Under the pieces are notes generated by a model that was not told where the DNA came from, ran no database searches, and was given only the letters and a program-made list of their open reading frames with translations. A stretch of DNA of 64,000 nt from Albula goreensis (taxonomy: Eukaryota; Chordata; Actinopteri; Albuliformes; Albulidae): positions 26,645,586 through 26,709,585 of the forward strand of contig CM040752.1 in NCBI GenBank assembly GCA_022829145.1. Reading direction: 5' to 3'. The position numbers were made by a program, and so were the translations under genes. Below are positions 12,201 through 25,510 of the stretch, piece after piece; positions within the stretch are counted from its first letter, which is position 1; each line of letters starts with the position of its first letter.

Positions 12201-15200
12201 GAAAAATTACCACATATGCTGATGTGGGCTGGACTTTTCTATGAGAGCAAGGATGTTTTTTTCTTTCAGATAAAAATAAATAGACATATTTCTGATTCAT
12301 TAAATTTTGATATAAAATAGGAAGCCCTTGTTTGTGTTTAGTCATTTAGAGTTACACATAAAAAAGTTAAAAGGTGGTGTTGTTCTTGGAAATCACAATC
12401 TATTAGTTGAGATCAATATTTTTAATCATCATCTTCTTCTTCCTGTTCATTGGAAAGTGCAAACTGATTTAATCTTGGATAGGAATAAATATCAACAGAA
12501 CCAATGAGGAAGCTCCCACTTGGAGATGCTGGCAGTTTCATCGGTGCTTCCTAAATACAAGCTGCTGTGCACAGAGCAGCATTTTAATCAGCAGTCATTC
12601 GATCTTCTGTAAGCAATCAGTGGCAAGAACTCAATATCTTCCCTTGCCATTTTAAGAAAACAAATTTAAGCAATATTTCTTTTTCAAGGTTCCTTCTTAC
12701 ATAAATCTAGTCTAATTTTACTCATTAAAATAAAATAAAAATAATATTTTTTTAACTGGATCAATGTCAATATTTCTGTCACAATATGAGAGAATATGGT
12801 TATATTCTATCTGTCAGAATTTTATGTTTCTATGGTGTTATTTTTGGATTTTGTTTTGTATAGAATGCAATGCTTAATCTTGAAAGGAAACAGTCCTTCA
12901 TCATTTATATTAATATTACAAGCAAGATGTACAATAATTAGGATGTTGCAGGACAATTAACTGCCCAGGCTATGTGTTGGAGACTGGGTCTAGGGGACGG
13001 GGGTGGGGATTTACGAAACCATTATGAAAATGGCTATGAGATCATCCCTCAAATGTGGAAATCATATTAAAATGACAACCTCAGAATGGCTGGGTATCCT
13101 GATGGCGGAAGAGGGGAAGTGATTAATGAATGGATTCCTAAGAATTGAATCCCACTTTCCAGCAGACTCCATCGCACAGCTGTGTGCTCTGTGGTTTACT
13201 CAGGAGACTGTGGCAGGAACCATTCATGGAGCTGCTCTTGCACAGCTAGTATTTCTGTCTACACTTCTGACAAGGTCCACACAAGGATTAAAATGTCCAT
13301 TTGCTAATTAGGTGAACTGTACTGCAATTTTGAAAATGGAATATTGAAATCTACATTCCATGTTGCTGTTGTGTGGGCTTGTTTGTGACTCATTTTATCT
13401 TCTGGTCGAAAAGCACTTTTTTAGTCATTAGAGGTATTACATACATCAGAAGATAACGCATTCCAGCAGAAGTGAATCTAAAACTGACTAAAACTAATGA
13501 ATCCTCAGTGTGAAACTACTGAAGCATTCTGTCAAGTGCTCATGGTTTACTCCTGCGGAACATCTCAGAGATGCTGAAGGATCGCACACGTCTGGGCATG
13601 AGGAGCCTGGGGTGGAAGACAAAGAGAAGGTGTTGCCTGGAAGGACAGCAATGTGGAAGTATGAACAGTGAAACGCAGCTGTGTCTGATTTGGCATCTGG
13701 TTGATGCATAGCAGTGATTTTGCTGCGCAGTACCACATTGTAGTTTTTAGCTCAAAGACAAGGATTTATTATCCAATAGACTAGGGCATGATTAGAAGAC
13801 TTGATTGAGGGAGATGGATTTTCAAATGAAGAGACACTTGCCTAGAGAGAGTCAGTAATCAACAAAATTGCTTGAATGCTCTTGGCAGATGTAATGCTCT
13901 ATTTCTTTGGACATTTCCATGTACACAAAATTATGCCTTTTTGTATAAGTCCAGGTTGGTAAATCATGTATAATTTACAAGCAAGGACTGATTCAATTTT
14001 TTTATTTTGGTATCAAGTTTGTTTCTCAAAATGACATATAAGCTGTCACTCGAAGCCGCTTTCACACTTGTGAGAAGAATCAGCCCTCTGAACACTCAGC
14101 ACAGCCAGGCACCAAAGACAACGATAGATAAAATATTACTGAGAAAGGAACCGCAACAGAAAAATAATAAACATCCCCTGCGATCTGGACACCTTTGTTG
14201 CCAAAGAATTTCTCTGAATGGATGGCTATTTATTTTTTTAAGACATTGAATAGAAAAAGCGAGACATTTAACAGATCAGATTAGTTCTCCCAATACACCA
14301 ACCATTCCCTTTCATCACTGAGTGGTTAGAATGACCTTAACCCTCAGTATCCACTTATCATGTCTTTGTCATTCATGGAATGTTGTGGCAGTATTAAAAA
14401 TCCAGAGTGATTTTTTTTTTTTTCTTTTTTGGTACATTTTATAAAGCCACTGAAATCATGAGTGTGCTTTTAAGGCTGGATTTTCACCTTAAAAGTGTGT
14501 TTTCTATATAACCATTGCAAGAGGCTTATGCGGAAAATGCACTTACAGTAAGTGCAGGTTTGGATCCGGCCTTTAACAATTTGTGTTAGACATACTTTTA
14601 ATCAGCCACCAAATAGTGCAATTCTCTGCCAGATGATGCTATTGGTTCAAGATGTTCTCACCAACAGAGAAATATTGTGCTGTCAAATTAATACCAATAT
14701 TAGGCCAGCCAGTTAATGAAGGATATGTTCAGTAAAAAGCATTAACCTGGGGAACAGTTATGTCAAACATTGCCTTCATTGTTTCAGTAATGCTAAACTG
14801 TTTCACACATGAAAAAATTGAGTATAATACAATGTAACAGAGTAGTAAGAATTTTTTGGATAACAAATATATTTGACTATAGGTAAACCCACTGTCTTTA
14901 GAAATACTTGGTTAAGTGCTTATTCTTTAAAAACTACTCAAGTATACATAATGGAGTACTTGTAAATTGTTATTATCTACCACTGATCCTTAGTAAGGCA
15001 CATCTACTATTAACCAGTGAAATAACTGAATCTAAGGAGCATTTTTGTTAAGTTTCTCATGCAAATGGACAGTGAATGAAATTAGAGAACCAAAACAGGA
15101 AGAGAGAAAAAAACTATGGATGACATCTTTAATCACAATGGTAGCAGAATATGCCCTGTGGAATATATATATCACCCTTATCTCAAAATAGGTACCACAG

Positions 15201-17836
15201 TTTCATTAAGATACAAGAACCTAATCTAATTTTTTTTTTTTTTAAAAAAGAGGTATCAAGCCTTATCTGTTTGTTTGTTTATTTTTCAATTGAAAGAAAG
15301 TAATTTGGTGCCAATATTGTTCGGAGTCAAATGCAATTTTTTTTGCATTTTATTTTGTGAAAATATCTTTGACTGGATAAATAATGCATTAAAATGCTTT
15401 ATGTGTCCATGTTCCATTTTTCAGTAAGAGTCCTTAGTCTTGGAGGAATCTAATGAATGACCAATGCAGCACATGATTACCTGTCACTGTTATCTCTTCA
15501 AGCAGTCTTTGTCACTGGTGAAATTGGATTTAGTTAAAGGTTTACAGCATTGCAAAGGTAAAGCATTCTCTGCAGTAATAGGGTGTGCCTACACATGTGC
15601 AATTTGTGATTATTCTGCTCTCCCTGCAGTGAAATTCTGCTAATTTATTGCATATGAAGCAGAGGGCCATCATTGCCAAAGGGCTGCTAACAGCTTAATG
15701 GATTTCTTCCATTTGACTATATACAATGCTCCAGTCAACACAATTCTGAATAAGTTATAAGTACTGCTGGTTTTAAACTAAAAGGGACAACAATTACTTC
15801 CATGTCAACAGTAGCTTATTGCTTCTACCCTCTCCATATCTGCTTGCCCCTCTGTCAGGTGTGGTTCCTCACTCATTGACATTTGCCTTTTGATCTAAAA
15901 AAGTTTTTTTTTTTTCAATAATTTTGGTCTCCCCTCTCAGCAGAGACATCCTCTTAAAAACTCAAGTGGAAATTAGTTTAGGCCAACTACAATGTTCATG
16001 CTGTATTTAATCTAAACACTGCATCTCATAGAGAAATGAGAGGAGAAAGGAAGCTTGCTGAGAGCTCCCCTTCTGATCCCCAGCTCAATCTTCTCACACA
16101 ATGCACAAAAAAACTATTTCATCAAGAAACCATTTTAAGGTGGCGATTCCATTTCTGTAGGTTCACACTTGGTTTATCCCTCTGTGAAGAGAAGATAATT
16201 TAATCTTAGAAAAATCAGTTAGTGAGGGGCAGAAGCCCTGGCTCTGTACCACAGAAAGAGTATGCCCTAACACTGTCAATGAAACTTAGAGTGCAATTCG
16301 TAACTTACCCCAACTTACTGTGAACATCCTTTTTTAGTGTCAGTGAATGCTACACTCATGAACACTCACCCTCCCACTGCTATACTTCAGAGCAGGGAAG
16401 CACCTTTCAGTGGTTTCTTCATTCTAATTTTACTATTGAAACCAATGAAAGAAATGATTCAGGAAGAGCTCAGTGACAGGTGAACCTTCCCTGCCATGAA
16501 GCAGAAGAGTGGGAGGGTGATGATTGGGATGTTGTTGTTTCCTCATGGCATTGACATTAAAGCAGTCATTGAGTAAACTCTATATTACCCACTGCACTCC
16601 CTCCTGCATTTCAGATCTAAACACAACATTTAGAAGGCTTGTTTTCAGTTTTGCTGGAGGCTTTGTGTTAAGAAATCTTAAATAGACAACATTTTTAGTG
16701 AAGATGCTCACATATTATATTTATTTTTGAGATACTTTTTGGCCCTGAGTCAAATTCTCAAAGGGAAGAATACTTTCTCTAAGTATGCTGCCACAATAGT
16801 CCAGTTTTAAGTTATTCATGCAACTTGCATGTTTTGTTGTCAGTTTTAGAGAAAAGTTAAACATTTCCTTTAAACACCTTTTTCACATTCCTGACAAAAA
16901 TAATAATAATAAAAAACAAGAATTCAATCAGATCCAATTAAAATGAATAAAATTAATATAAATAAATAAGATGCAAAAATGTGTAAAAGAATACTGTCTG
17001 AAGCAGCTGTACATTGGCAATGTGTTCCCCTGACAGTATAGGCGCTGTGTGATGAGTGTCGCATCTGCAGCATGCAAAGGAGGAAGTGAGAGGAGGGCAT
17101 AAACGTCAATCAGGGGAGTCACATGGGGAAAGCCCCCTCCACTCTGTTACAGTCACCTGGCAGAGCTGATGGAGCCGCCTCACAACATGGGATGGAATGA
17201 GAAGATGCAAGAAAAAATAAATGAGAGTGAAAGAGTGAATTTGAAAAAAAAAAACTTAACTTCATCCATTACATTATCCAGTATTGTTGAGACTATACCT
17301 GATATTTTGTACAAAAAGGGGAAATAGGTTGTCAATATATTTCAAGGTTTCTGCTTTGCGAGAAACACACCACAATTGAAATGTCATATTCACAACTTCT
17401 TTTCAGTTTTTTTTTCCCACAGTATATTGAAACCTTGATGAATACCAGCAAATTATTCTCTTTGAAACATCAGCAGTGTACCAGGGTCTCCAGGGATTCT
17501 TTTTTTTTTTTTAAATCATACCTTGGTGATCACAACTAAATAGGACTGAAATTGAGCTTCTGTCCAAATGGCATTGCTGGGATCAATTGTATGCTGTGAA
17601 AGAAGGGTTAGAGGCTGTGTTGTACTGATGTCATTTCAGTGAGACACAGGTGACCTTCGCAGTCCACAAATGAAAAAAAAACAGTATGTTCCGACTGTTA
17701 TTATCTGAAATATAATATTCTGTTAATATCCTGTCTTTTAGAATAATGGAGAGACCTGTGCTGTTGTTCTGTTGTCTATAATGATGTTGAGAGACGCTAC
17801 ATTTCAATTTTAAATATGTTCATTAAAAATAATGTA

Positions 17837-18408
17837 CAGTGCGGTCCAAAAGTCCGAGACCACAATAAACTTTTAAATTTTTTTTTGTGAACCTGGAAAT
17901 TTAGAGGAAGATTTGTGATTTTGAAAAATGTAAAACAAGATGTGTTTTACAAGTAATGACCTTTAGTATATATTTATTAAAGAAATGTATTTAAGAAATA
18001 TTTAAAATTCTGCACTATTTCTGAGCCATATTTAAGCAAATTTGTGACATTAACTCCTTTTTACAAAAGATCAGATCCCATCAAACACTTATGGGGGCAC
18101 TTAAAGACCAAGAAAGTTTTTGGACACTTAAGACCATGGCATAGCATGGATCATCAAGTTTTGCACAAACTTGTGGAGTCCATGCCAGCTGCAGTGCATG
18201 CTGTCATTAAAGCAAAAGGAGGAAATACCAAAAACTAAGATATTCTGAAATTCATGTACATTTTACAAAGATTTGACTTTTCACTCAAATTGTTTGTATA
18301 ATCTGTAATAAGAAATGTCTATGAAAGAATGCATATGCATACATGCATAAAACTACATTATAAAAGAATGCACTTCCACTAGTGGTCTCAGACTTTTGGA
18401 ACCCACTT
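17837..18408 (+). mobile_element. Tc1/mariner element relic with both terminal inverted repeats
   Basis: The left end (CAGTGCGGTCCAAAAGTCCG, then AGACCAC) and the right end at 18382-18407 are imperfect inverted copies. TA dinucleotides flank both sides (17835-17836 and 18409-18410), as expected for Tc1/mariner. The element is only about 570 bp, so most of the transposase is deleted. The remaining reading frame at about 18044-18238 is the C-terminal end of a DDE transposase. Non-functional. Confidence 0.8.
18044..18238 (+). pseudogene. Truncated Tc1-type transposase, C-terminal fragment
   Basis: This is the terminal part of a Tc1/mariner transposase. The stretch DPIKHLWGHLK matches the family motif PDLNPIEHLWxxLK, and SMPAAVHAVIKAKGGNTKN matches the usual C-terminal SMPRRxxAVIxAKGGxTxY. 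The third catalytic acidic residue (Glu of NPIE) is Lys here, so even this fragment could not support catalysis. It lies between the terminal inverted repeats of the surrounding relic. The codon at 18044 is simply the first ATG in the fragment, not a native start. Confidence 0.75.
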
Positions 18409-21400
18409 TATGAATATGAACTATATAGTACTCTTGACTCCTTGATCTCAGTTTCTGACGGGATACTGGAATGTAGGTATTGGCTTTTGACTTGGCTTCC
18501 TAAGATTCTTGAGGATGGATTTGGTTAGCTCAGAAGAGTTTCTCTTTATTTAGATTTAATACAGAGGAACACCCAGAGAATATTCCAGCTCTGAATGGGA
18601 ACTTCTGAGTAGAGTCCTGCTTGCACAATAACTAATTAGTCAGAAGTAGTAACTGTTTGGATCAACCCAGCGGATACAAATCTGAAGACCTCCTCAGAGA
18701 TATATTCAGGTCATTCATAGCTGTATGTAGGAAACATTGCATTTGTTTGCATATGCATGGGATGACTTTTTACATCATATTCAACTTTCTTTCATATAAA
18801 TGTTATTGTCAATCTCTGTGGTGGACTTGTAGAACACTAAACCACAGACTGTTTAAACACAATACGTGGATGGCAATGTTGAATTAGGCCTTCCATGAAT
18901 TCTAATAATGTATAATCCAGTCACACCTGGTACTGTAAATTGACAATTTGAAGCTGCTGTGAGTTTTACTGCTGTGAGGCCATAATGACACAATTAGGCA
19001 TATATTTATATGAGTCCCATTACCCTCTTGAATTGTGAACACCTGCTGCATCCAGTTAGTATTGAAGTGCCACTGTTGCAGTGCCAGAGTCAGTACAGAG
19101 GTGCACCACACAATGCACACATAGACTTGAACTGCTGGACAGCAACTGGGTAACAAGGCATGTTTCAATGCAGGTGCAGATTAGCAGGGAAATTTGAATA
19201 ATTTCTCAAGTTTGAGTCCAATCTTGCCGTATTTCACTGATGACGGCAAATTGGGCAGCTTGATGTTGGGGTCACTGAAAATGGTCTGTGAGCGTCAGAC
19301 TGTGCGAAAATCCAGTCTCTGTATTGGGCTTAAATTGTCCCGTTTGGACACAGTGGCACCACCTAAGAATCATCCTGCATCAGGGCAGGTAAATTGATGG
19401 TCTGTGGATGGATGTTGATCCCTGCGCAGTAGCACAATGCTGGTTGTTGGTATTGTGGTCCCATTTATTCTGACCTACAGTTAGCCAGCTTGCCATCATT
19501 TTCAGGATGCTGTTAGATGCTGTTAGACCTTAAGCTCGATGGCATGAGACTACCCCTCTCTGGTTTCAAAGCGATGAGGTGATGTCATAATCGGTGATTG
19601 CTTGATAAATTCACTAATGAGCCTACTGAAGATGTTAAAAGAGCAATTGGAGGAATCAAGGGAGAAGTCAGCTCATGGAAGACTTCACTGATACAGTATG
19701 TATGTTATGAATAGGCTTTCGCTTGATCCCATTTAAAGCTACCTAATCAAAGCATTAACAAATTGTGTGTTTGGTGGCTAATGAAGACCTAAGCTTGAAT
19801 GGGTCCCAGCTGAATGCATATTATTTACCATATTAACTAACAGATGTGTCCATATGTGCCTGCACTGTAGATGTACAGTATGGATCTGACAGCATTACAT
19901 TAGAAAATGAGAAAAAATAAATCTCAGCTGAATTAAATAGTCTGCTCTTCAAATGGGTTATACATTTCAGAACCTGCTGAATAATTCAACCAAATTATTA
20001 ATATTGGAAACTCAACTTCATGGTATATATGATGAAGGCATTTTTCCAGTGTGTCTCTTCTATGATGGTCTCCTGCAGGGCAAAGGAACACTGCATTATT
20101 TTTAATAAATCATTGCACATGAAATGAAATATTTATGCTGCTGATCATGTAATTATTCTTCCTCATGACCTCCGTAGCTGTTGAAAAAATGAGAAGAATA
20201 AACAACTCTATAGAAAATGTTGGCTAAATTAATTACTGTGCTCCACTCAACAGTGGCATTTTGAAGAACACATTGACTCCACCAAAGGTCACATCAGCAA
20301 AACACAATGAATCCTCTTATCACTTAGCCACAGTCTTGACTGATCTTACTGCATAAGTGCTGTAGCAAGAAATTGGTACATGAAACAAAAGACAAAACTT
20401 GTTCTGGCTTTGGCACGTGCAATTTCACATTGATGCTCTTCCATAACTGTAAGACAGCATAGATGCTTGAGGTTTGGCTACTCATGTCCATCACTCATGA
20501 TTCTGACCAAGACGAGAAGTTGAACACTTACAAAATGGTAGTTATAAATGATGAGACACTATCAAAGGGATAATTAAATATTCCAATAGGCATATTTGGC
20601 TGAGGGCAGCAGTGAAGCGGTCCTTTCATTCGTTTTCCTCCTTTCCAACGAGCCCTTGGTGACAGGCCATAATGTTCTCATTATGTAATTGCTTTGCAGC
20701 AAAAAATAGAATTCCACCGCATAATTACCTCATAATTTTACTTTCAGAGGAGCTAAGGTTCGGTCAACTCCTAAAAGATGAAATGTGAAGAAACCATGAA
20801 ATATTCTCTTTAAAGTTGCAAATATTAAAAATAAAGGAAGAAGCTCTGAATTGTGGAATCGCTACATCGGACTGTCCTCTTATGTTTTTTGGTTTTCTGT
20901 TCCTCACATTAATAAACATACATACAAAAGAAATGCAATTTGTTCAAAAAATGCAAATGTTATGCAAATAGATCCTATTTAAATCAGCAAGTTGCAAAAT
21001 AAACTGCAAGTCAGTTGGCAGCATTCCCTTTGAGAATACATTTACAAGAAGACATACTGTACTTCTGAATGAGGTAGGGATATTGCATTCTTCCAATTTG
21101 GATGGAAATAGAGTCTCCCAATTAGGATGGTAGAATTATCAACAACGGCGAGTGAAACAGAGCAGCATCGTTGCATACATTGGCTTGTTTCTCATCTTCA
21201 ACGAAACAAACCACATTGTAACATTTTCTGTGCTCACATTGCTGGCCCAAGAATATGAACACTCAATAAAAAAATAGTTTGTGTGCTTTTATTACTTAGT
21301 CTTTTATGCAACTGTTTAGACTTAAAACAAACTGGGAAAGATAGGGACAGGGCAAAAATTAACTGAGATGAGAATTACAAAATGGGAATGCTATGGGAAA

Positions 21401-22429
21401 ATATAATAAAATCTGGAAGCAGATATACAGTGGAACACCCAGTAATCAAGTTGAATCAGAATACACAAATATAAAGAGCATTACACTGCAATATCCACGA
21501 TATCCTAGTCCAATTTTGATGATATATGACTTTTTAATTAAGTAATTGGTTTAAATTTAATGTTCAGTTTTATACCGGTCATAATGAGGAGCTCAGTCAC
21601 ACACCTTCAGGGTCATACAGTGCTTGGTTAACTGGCCAGTTCATCACTTTTAGATTCATCTCTGAGGTTCTGTAGTAATCGCAAAGTCGTGAAAGAAGAG
21701 ACAGCCCGTTAAAACTTTCATGGTGCCCCAGACTGGAGTCTCCTCCTGAATATTAAGGGTGACAGCTGCAGAGGGAATTTTTCAGTAGCTCCTTCACATT
21801 TTCTCTTTTGGGGTTTTACTGAACTTGCTGAACTTAGTCACCATGTGCTAGACCTGTGCTATTTTATATGGGAACGGTAAAACATGGCGGTAAGACCAAA
21901 ATGGCACAAACCGTAGCCTGGCTGAATGTTTATTATATACGTTTTTAAAGAACCTTTCACAGATTGGCCTTTCTGATACCCCCTTTCAGTTTTTATAATG
22001 TGAGTTTTACGAAAGTGCAAACTATGTACAGACTGTATAGACAGAATACAAGGTTTGATTCTGTCTGAACAATGGGTTCAGTGCTGTCCTTGGTAATTGA
22101 GCTGAGGGTTTATCTTCAAAAGCCTGAAAAAAAAACATGATAGTTTAGGAAAAATCTAACTGCATTTAAGTACAATTTTCAGACAGCTTGTTTTACAAAG
22201 ATCTGAGAAGATGATTAATCTAGTGACAAAATCATTGGGTTGGCAATAATGAGTGAGAATCAATGTCTCTTCATTTTTAGTGAAAATATGCAGTTTAGCT
22301 GTGAGTATTGGGGGCTGCAGTGATCTCTGAACAAAGACATAATACAGCTGATCATATCAGAGAAGCAGTTGTATTGCTCTATTGCTCATTTGTTTGCTTC
22401 TTTGCTGTTTTTTTTAACTTGTGCTTCAG

Positions 22430-22785
22430 GTACACTAAAATGAAGACGGCCACCAACATATACATCTTCAACCTGGCTCTGGCTGATTCTCTTGTGCTGG
22501 CTACTTTGCCATTCCAAGGAACAGATGTCTCACTGGGCTTCTGGCCTTTTGGGAATGTCCTGTGTAAGATAGTCATCTCCATTGACTACTACAACATGTT
22601 CACCAGCACCTTCACATTGACCATGATGAGTGTGGACCGTTACATTGCTGTTTGCCACCCGGTGAAGGCCCTGGACATGCGCACACCACACAAGGCAAAG
22701 GTCATCAACATCTGCATTTGGCTGCTGGCCTCCGCCATCGGTGTGCCCGCCATGATGCTGGGGGATGTGGAGGTAGAGGCGAACG
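22430..22785 (+). CDS. oprl1: oprl1 coding exon 2 (TM2-TM4)
   Basis: Encodes residues 70 (split codon) to 188 plus one base of codon 189. It covers intracellular loop 1 ([17 protein letters not shown]), TM2, the conserved FWPFG/LCK of extracellular loop 1 and TM3 with Cys115, TM3 and TM4. Asp122 in SIDYYNMF is the 3.32 aspartate that binds the amine of nociceptin or opioid ligands. DRY is at residues 139-141 and the TM4 Trp at 167. Cys115 pairs with Cys192, encoded in exon 3. Acceptor TGTGCTTCAG|G and donor AACG|GTATGT are both good and join in frame on both sides. Reading the exon onward from an upstream in-frame ATG at 22308 would be intronic and is not credible as a start. Confidence 0.95.
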
Positions 22786-25510
22786 GTATGTAATCACCTC
22801 TCCAGATACTCACAAACCATTGGGTGTTTTGAGGAAAAGCCAACACTGTTGATTTGACCTTGTGAATGTCATTCAAAAGATATTTGGCCATAAGCAGAAG
22901 GATTATTTTTTTTTTTGCTGTGGTGCAGTGTATACAGTCTACAGTCTGCTCACTAGTGAGATAAAACAAGTTGAGTGATATCATTATTTATTTGTAATAA
23001 TGAATATAGAATTGAAAAACATAAAAATATAAAAGTTTGCAAAAATATAAATGGGAAAACACAGTGGGATTCGTAACCTTGTGAAAGTATTTTGATAAGG
23101 AGCCGTCATGGCCGGCTGCAGGAAGCACAGTCGGCACAATTCTTCAAAGACCTTCACTTAATTTGTTCCAGCAATGTCTACATCATAATATAAAGACCTC
23201 ACTTCCGTATTTCTTGTTTATCTTATTTTTGCATTTGCCCTTCTTGCTGTCAATTTACTTTGGGTTCCACTCTAACTGTCTGGCAGATGCATTCTCTTAA
23301 TGTCAGGACTGGGTAGAATCATTTTTTTTTTAACAGGGTATTATTCAAATGGATGAAGCTGGGAATTTCATCCATTGCCCTGCATTTTTTGGTCTTCCTT
23401 CGGTTTTTTTATTGCTCCTCTTCACCTACACTCATTCATCCAGACTCCTTTACATACGGAAGCTGTGCGACATCCCTTGTTTGATTGTCTGTGTGCAGTG
23501 TAATCAAATAATTTTTTCCAATGGCTCATGTATGAGGAAGAAAGAGTCTAGCCATGTCAGAACTTCTCCTCATGTGTTTTAGTAAAATCCACAGCAAAAA
23601 GGGAGCAGAAAGAGGAAATTTACTGAATATGAATGATTTATATGGGTGACCAAAGGAGATTGGAAAGCTATCAGAGCAGTGACCTGTGCAAAATGTAACA
23701 TCAGTGCCTAGCTTAGGACTGTGGGGAGGACTCTGCTTCTCTAACATCAACTATGTGTAAGTCTAAGCACATGACCTGAATGACATGGCAAATCATATCA
23801 TTCAGGCCACTTTGTGGTGGTTGTGTGTTTCTGGACGAAGGCTTTTGTATTTGTAGGAAGATTTCTATGCTCTCTATTTCAGAAATTAGCCAACCGTTAG
23901 GTGACTTTGGTTAAATGTTTTAATTGTGTCACTGAATAGAAAGGAGGCTATTGCTCCATTTGGAGTGACAGACAGCTGTGTATGAGCTGCTGTTTTCTGA
24001 ATTGTGTTTTTGAAGCACGTGCGATTTTATTTATTCAGTGTGATTCAATTAGTATGGCATGACTAAGTGTTCGGGTCTGAGTCTGTATGCGCAAATGAAC
24101 TGGCTGGGTAGTAGATATTATATTAATATCCGCAGATCATCCTCAGATCCCTCTTCTGCACACTGTTGACACATTTTCACCGTGGCAATGATTTGTCCAT
24201 CACATTGGAGAGCAGCTCTCAAACATCACTTCTCTTCAATGACTTATTCATTGTCTGAAGAGATCATTTTGAATTATTCATATGTGCTTACAGAATTCCA
24301 TGACATGGATGAGATAAAATATTTGCTTTAATGCTTTTTAAATGTAAATGTGTTTCATACATTTAGGCAAAATATTTTCACTGGATTACCATAGTTATTA
24401 TTTATTTAATCACATCAACTCTTTTTGGTGTCACAAAAACTATAGATATAATGTTATTAACGTTAATTTTTTATGCTTTATAATGTTATTAACAGGATCA
24501 AGTCCTCTGAGATTTTAATTAATTTTGAACAGCCAGTGTCAAGAAAGATATTCCCCAGCTTAAACGATCTTTTATGCTTTTATAACTTACTTTGATGCTG
24601 TCCAATGGAGATACTGTCATTTTTACTACTCTCAGAGTGATAGCCTACAGTTTATTCAGTTATTTCTATTTTTCTATACATGAGCTTTACTGTTTATTTG
24701 TGGGTATTTTACTGCTTATCAGTTGAACCTCCAAGAGATTATGAGTTTTAGAAATCATGCACTGTGTTGTATGTGTTGCAGCCCAGTTATCAGCTTTCTG
24801 AAAATTTTCCCTAAAATATGTATCTTTCACAATTGTCTGTTATTGTCAGTTATGAGTAGCTGTACTGCTACTCAATGTATATGACCCTGTTCTATTCCCC
24901 CTCTCAAAGAGCTCTGTAAAGGTCAATGAAACATGCTAGTTGTTTTCATTGTCAATGTTGCTTCTTTGTAATGTCTTCAAAGTCCCTCTTGAAATTAAGT
25001 TATCAGTACAAGATCATTCACCTGCAAATAACTAGATACGTGACTACATTGTACGGCAACATGTATGCTGTTGCTGCATGGAGTCTTGAAAGAGGGCAGT
25101 GTTAGTTAACCTCTTAATGACTGAAACTGTGGTGAAGCAGTAAAAAGTTGTGCACTTCACAGAGAAAAAAAAAGTGCTGAAGTAGATATGCTACAAACAG
25201 TTTATGGCAGTTCTACCTGCTTTTGTTTCTAACTGTACAGTCTTCCATCATTAGCTAAAGCCATGATTTGCCTTTTATTTCAACTGATATAACTCTTCAC
25301 TCTGATAAATTCATAAACCTTTTTTTAAGCCATGAAAAATATTTATATATGTATCTGTGTAAGTCAAGTATGGGTTTGAGCGGCCATTTTGTCTCTTAGT
25401 TTTACAAGTAATGTGTAGATAAAGTAGCTAAGCTGTGTGTTATTGATAAATTTGTGCACACAGCACACAATGAGTTTACTAGTGGATGTCAATTTCTTTA
25501 ATCCAAGCAG
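22786..25510 (+). other. oprl1: oprl1 intron 2 (2.7 kb)
   Basis: Donor GTATGT after extracellular loop 2 coding sequence, acceptor TTTCTTTAATCCAAGCAG. The phase-1 position matches the conserved second intron of opioid-family receptors. It is AT-rich, with a near-perfect 13-bp-arm hairpin at 23775-23806. No coding exon or transposon was recognised inside. Confidence 0.9.
23775..23806. repeat. 13-bp inverted repeat (hairpin) in oprl1 intron 2
   Basis: CCTGAATGACATG (23775-23787) pairs with CATATCATTCAGG (23794-23806) with one mismatch, which becomes a G-U wobble in RNA. The loop is 6 nt. Function unknown. Confidence 0.8.

Larger units (their letters stand above)
5055..22429 (+). other. oprl1: oprl1 intron 1 (17.4 kb)
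   Basis: Donor GTAAAG, and acceptor with a long T-rich tract ending TGTGCTTCAG at 22429. No alternative coding exon is supported; the longest open stretches inside (about 60-80 codons) show no family signature. It contains a hAT-like MITE (9069-9249), a Tc1/mariner relic (17837-18408), a 14-bp-arm hairpin at 6243-6279, scattered poly-T runs and AT-rich sequence. An intron this long after exon 1 is typical of opioid-family genes and is a likely place for enhancers. The stretch at about 20590-20780 is rich in TAATT-like homeodomain sites, but this is only suggestive. Confidence 0.85.

Noticed and set aside
22308-22429. Upstream in-frame extension of oprl1 exon 2 with its own ATG
   Set aside because: It lies before a strong splice acceptor and encodes nothing conserved; the known receptor sequence begins exactly at the acceptor.
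22640-22984. Minus-strand 114-codon frame over exon 2
   Set aside because: Antisense shadow of the conserved receptor exon.
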